Origin: Shinella sp. UYSO24
Lineage (GTDB): Bacteria; Pseudomonadota; Alphaproteobacteria; Rhizobiales; Rhizobiaceae
Assembly: GCA_902167985.1 (NCBI GenBank)
Contig: CABHNZ010000009.1
Location: forward strand, 205,087 to 269,086
Reading direction: 5' to 3'
Length of the DNA stretch: 64,000 bases
The notes beneath the pieces are model-generated. The model had not been told where the DNA came from. It saw nothing but the letters and a program-made list of their open reading frames with translations, and made no database searches. The position numbers and the translations under genes are program-made. This document shows positions 61,521 to 64,000 of this stretch, piece by piece (positions within the stretch are counted from its first letter, which is position 1; every line of letters starts with the position of its first letter).

Positions 61521-62431
61521 TGCTGTTTTCGCCTGTCGGCGGCAATACGCCCTATGAGGATCTGATCAAGGACAGCGGCTTCGATACGGATGTCTATGTC
61601 ATCCTTCCGGGCTACAGCCATGATGGTGCGGCGCTTCAGGACAAGGCCGATATCGTCGTCAATCTGGTTTCCGAGCCGGATCGCGGCATGGATACGATCG
61701 ATGCGTCGCTGGAACTCGTCGACCAGCTGTCGCTGCCGATCATCAATCACCCGTCGCGCATCGCCGTTACCAATCGCGAGGAGATCGCGCGGCTTCTGGC
61801 CGACGTTCCTGCCGCTGTCATGCCGGTGACGGATCTGGTGAAGCCGGCCGATCTGATTGCTGCGGCGGAAGCCGGAAAACTGCCGGCCATGCCGGTGATC
61901 GTGCGCCAGAGCGGCTTTCACGGCGGCGAGCGGATGGAACTTGTGTCAGGCGAGGCGGAGCTTCTGGGCTTTGCAAAGGATGCCGGCGAGCATGCGCTCT
62001 ATCTCACCCGCTATGTCGATTACAGTTCGGCCGATGGTCATTTCCGCAAATACCGGTTCATCTTCGTCAATGACGAGATCCTGCCCTATCATCTGGCGAT
62101 CGGCGACGTCTGGAAGGTTCACCATGCCTCGACGCGCATGGCCGAACTCGAATGGATGCGGCAGGAGGAAGAGACCTTCCTCAATCACCCCGATCAGGTG
62201 TTCGGTGAAAGGCAGATGGCGGCGCTCGACGAGATCCGCCGGCGCGTCGGGCTCGACTATTTCGGCATCGACTGCGCGCTCGATCGCCACGGCAATGTGG
62301 TGATCTTCGAGGTCAATGCGACGATGCTGATCCACCTGCATAATGAAGGGTTCGAATACAAGAACCCGCATGTCTACCGGATCAAGCGGGCTTTCGAGGC
62401 CATGCTCGAAGCGCGGGCGAAGAAGAACTGA
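61517..62431 (+). CDS. ATP-grasp-fold protein
   Basis: This 304-residue protein of the RimK-like ATP-grasp superfamily starts with a pre-ATP-grasp Rossmann-like part (MLFSPVGGNTPYEDLIKDSGF, DKADIVVNLVSEPDRG). An ATP-grasp domain follows with PVIVRQSGFHGGERMELV (P-loop-like), YLTRYVDYSSADGHFRKYRFIFV and the metal-binding end GIDCALDRHGNVVIFEVNATM. Such enzymes ligate a carboxylate to an amine or thiol, but the substrate is unknown. It is coupled or fused to the upstream TPR protein, which may position a peptide substrate. A palindromic repeat follows. Intact. Confidence 0.82.
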   Translation: MMLFSPVGGNTPYEDLIKDSGFDTDVYVILPGYSHDGAALQDKADIVVNLVSEPDRGMDTIDASLELVDQLSLPIINHPSRIAVTNREEIARLLADVPAAVMPVTDLVKPADLIAAAEAGKLPAMPVIVRQSGFHGGERMELVSGEAELLGFAKDAGEHALYLTRYVDYSSADGHFRKYRFIFVNDEILPYHLAIGDVWKVHHASTRMAELEWMRQEEETFLNHPDQVFGERQMAALDEIRRRVGLDYFGIDCALDRHGNVVIFEVNATMLIHLHNEGFEYKNPHVYRIKRAFEAMLEARAKKN

Positions 62432-62457
62432 GCCTGATCGGAGAAGCGCTCTGATGT

Positions 62458-62497
62458 CGTCATCCTCGCCCTTGTGGCGAGGATCTAACCACGGTCA
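62458..62497 (-). repeat. Interspersed palindromic repeat, copy 2
   Basis: This 40-base element is the exact reverse complement of 53714-53753 and contains the same 9-bp palindrome. It follows the ATP-grasp gene. Confidence 0.85.
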
Positions 62498-62510
62498 CGA
62501 TGGAGGTGGA

Positions 62511-62540
62511 CAGATCCTCGGTCTGAGCCCGAGGATGACG
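62511..62540 (+). repeat. Related palindromic repeat, divergent copy
   Basis: A second palindrome of the same family (ATCCTCGG, loop TCTGAGC, CCGAGGAT, then GACG) lies 13 bases after copy 2, so two elements are in tandem here. Confidence 0.7.
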
Positions 62541-62598
62541 AACGAGGGGGCGGGCCTTTGTCATCGGATAGGCTGCCCAGTCCCCTCCGCCACAGCCA

Positions 62599-63480
62599 TC
62601 AGCGGGTCGGAACCGGCACTTCGCCGCGGTAATCGTAGAAGCCGCGGCCGGATTTGCGGCCGAGCCAGCCGGCTTCGACATATTTCACCAGCAGCGGGCA
62701 GGGGCGGTATTTCGAATCCGCCAGACCGTCATGCAGGACCTGCATGATCGACAAACAGGTGTCGAGGCCGATGAAATCGGCCAGCTGCAGCGGGCCCATC
62801 GGGTGGTTGGCGCCGAGCTTCATCGCCGTGTCGATGGCTTCCACCGAGCCGACGCCTTCATAAAGCGTGTAGATCGCCTCGTTGATCATCGGCAGGAGAA
62901 TGCGGTTGACGATGAAGGCCGGGAAATCTTCCGCGACCGTCGCCGTCTTGTCGAGTGCCGCGACATATTCCTTGGCGGCGGAAAAGGTCTTTTCCTCGGT
63001 GGCGATGCCGCGCACCAGTTCCACCAGTTTCATCACCGGCACCGGGTTCATGAAGTGGATGCCCATGAAACGGTCCGGGCGGTCGGTGGCCGAGGCAAGC
63101 CTTGTGATGGAGAGCGAGGACGTGTTGGTGGCAAGGATGGCTTCCGGCTTCAGGACCGGGCAGACCTGCGCGTAGATCTTGCGCTTGGTCGCCTCGTCTT
63201 CTGTTGCCGCCTCGATGACGAGGTCCATGGCTGCGAGATCGTTGACGTCGGAGGAGCCCGAGATCAGCGCAAGAGCCTTCTTGCGCTCTTCATCTGCCAG
63301 TTTGCCATTGCCGACCTGACGGGCGAGATTGCCGTTGATCGTGGCGAGTGCTGCCTCGATGCGATCCTTGGACAGGTCGTACATCTGGACCTGATAGCCG
63401 GCCAGCGCCGAGACATGGGCGATGCCGCAGCCCATCTGGCCTGCACCGATGATGCCGATAGTCTTGATCGCCTGGTCCAT
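62599..63480 (-). CDS. 3-hydroxybutyryl-CoA dehydrogenase
   Basis: This NAD(P)-dependent dehydrogenase of 293 residues interconverts 3-hydroxybutyryl-CoA and acetoacetyl-CoA. It has the Rossmann motif IGIIGAGQMGCGIAHVSALAGY, DLVIEAATEDEATKR, TNTSSLSITRLAS, the active-site GIHFMNPVPVMKLVELV and FPAFIVNRILLPMINEAI. The C-terminal domain contains GPLQLADFIGLDTCL and ends GWLGRKSGRGFYDY. It lies next to etfA on the same strand, the common rhizobial etfBA-hbdA order. Intact. Confidence 0.95.
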   Translation of the reverse strand: MDQAIKTIGIIGAGQMGCGIAHVSALAGYQVQMYDLSKDRIEAALATINGNLARQVGNGKLADEERKKALALISGSSDVNDLAAMDLVIEAATEDEATKRKIYAQVCPVLKPEAILATNTSSLSITRLASATDRPDRFMGIHFMNPVPVMKLVELVRGIATEEKTFSAAKEYVAALDKTATVAEDFPAFIVNRILLPMINEAIYTLYEGVGSVEAIDTAMKLGANHPMGPLQLADFIGLDTCLSIMQVLHDGLADSKYRPCPLLVKYVEAGWLGRKSGRGFYDYRGEVPVPTR

Positions 63481-63649
63481 GGTCTCGCTCCCCTGACGTG
63501 CTTCGTCTTATGTGCCTGTCCTGCCGTGACGACAATTTCTGGCAGGTGGACGTTAAAGAAATGCCGGGCCGCATGCCTGCGGTCCGGCAAATTTTTATTC
63601 TGCTGCTGGCGAATTATCCAGCTTTTTCGCGCTTGCGAAAGGCAGTGTC

Positions 63650-64000
63650 TCAGATCTTCTTTTCGAGTTCCGGGAGGACCTCGAAGAGGTCGCCGACGAG
63701 GCCGTAATCGGCGACCTGGAAGATCGGTGCTTCCTCGTCCTTGTTGATGGCGACGATGACTTTACTGTCCTTCATGCCGGCGAGATGCTGGATCGCACCG
63801 GAAATGCCTGCCGCGATATAGAGATCCGGCGCCACGACCTTGCCGGTCTGGCCGACCTGCCAGTCGTTCGGCGCATAGCCGGCATCGACGGCGGCACGCG
63901 AGGCGCCGACGGCGGCACCGAGCTTGTCGGCAACCGGCAGGATGACTTCCTGGAACTTTTCCGAGGAACCCAGCGCACGGCCGCCCGAGATGATGATCTT
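63650..64000 (-). CDS. etfA: Electron transfer flavoprotein subunit alpha, C-terminal part (5' end outside window)
   Basis: This is the C-terminal 116 residues of ETF alpha, which carries the FAD that passes electrons from acyl-CoA dehydrogenases to the quinone pool. The FAD-binding signature is complete: [56 protein letters not shown] and [24 protein letters not shown]. The frame is open to the last base of the window; the start and etfB should lie beyond 64000. Confidence 0.97.
   Translation of the reverse strand, partial: KIIISGGRALGSSEKFQEVILPVADKLGAAVGASRAAVDAGYAPNDWQVGQTGKVVAPDLYIAAGISGAIQHLAGMKDSKVIVAINKDEEAPIFQVADYGLVGDLFEVLPELEKKI

Overview
The window is a GC-rich chromosomal segment of an alphaproteobacterium, almost certainly a member of the Rhizobiaceae (Rhizobium/Agrobacterium/Sinorhizobium type). 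The evidence is ALAS-type haem synthesis (hemA), aerobic-route cobS/cobT, CpdR, twin soluble PAS chemoreceptors, a FixL/FxkR/FixK-like oxygen cascade, and typical rhizobial gene blocks (aroK-aroB-CorC / bolA / DnaJ / cobS-cobT; argH-lptM-lysA-DUF4175; ftsEX-ydcF-plsC). I see no rRNA, prophage, insertion sequence or CRISPR array. The only tRNA is tRNA-Arg(CCT).

Layout. 0-2.3 kb: end of the ATP synthase operon (atpD, atpC, terminator) and fdhD. 2.3-6.6 kb: two cytosolic PAS-PAS chemoreceptors around a cheW. 6.9-13.3 kb: the TamA-TamB outer-membrane assembly pair. 13.5-16.5 kb: a small lipoprotein, hemA behind an FNR/FixK box, and dxr. 16.6-21.6 kb: an FAD monooxygenase, then fxkR divergent from fixK and a hybrid haem-PAS fixL, with a K-box-like operator between them. 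21.6-30 kb: a secreted protein, tRNA-Arg, an M20 amidohydrolase, a D-Ala-D-Ala carboxypeptidase, a His-rich CobW GTPase, TusA, a YafK-type L,D-transpeptidase, accA and xerD. 30-38.6 kb: aroK-aroB-corC, bolA, a J-domain protein, cobS-cobT, a phytase-like esterase and a small kinase. 38.6-48 kb: queuosine-precursor transporter, rpmB, DUF3108, a DMT permease, two tiny membrane proteins, cupin-gloB, a methyltransferase, hisC-tyrC, DUF2125 and chaC. 48-53.6 kb: plsC, ydcF, ftsX-ftsE, a membrane protein, hpt and cpdR. 53.8-64 kb: DUF4175, lysA, lptM, argH, tlpA, a TPR/ATP-grasp pair, 3-hydroxybutyryl-CoA dehydrogenase and the end of etfA.

A dominant property is damage. About 45 single-base losses break 26 genes, including essential ones (accA, dxr, ftsX, lysA, aroK). 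Every one is repaired by adding one base, usually by lengthening a 2-4 base homopolymer, and every repaired span becomes an exact multiple of three. Repaired accA is 317 codons, the usual family length. I read this as sequencing or assembly error rather than pseudogenisation, and I annotate each broken gene over its whole span with the approximate break points.

How the genes work together. The most coherent regulatory unit is the FixL-FxkR-FixK-like cassette. It carries its own K-box-like operator and lies 4 kb from hemA, whose upstream region holds a near-consensus FNR/FixK box, suggesting low-oxygen control of haem synthesis. Other functional groups are envelope biogenesis (TamAB, FtsEX, PlsC, carboxypeptidase, L,D-transpeptidase), amino-acid synthesis (aroKB, hisC, tyrC, lysA, argH) and cobalamin synthesis (cobST).
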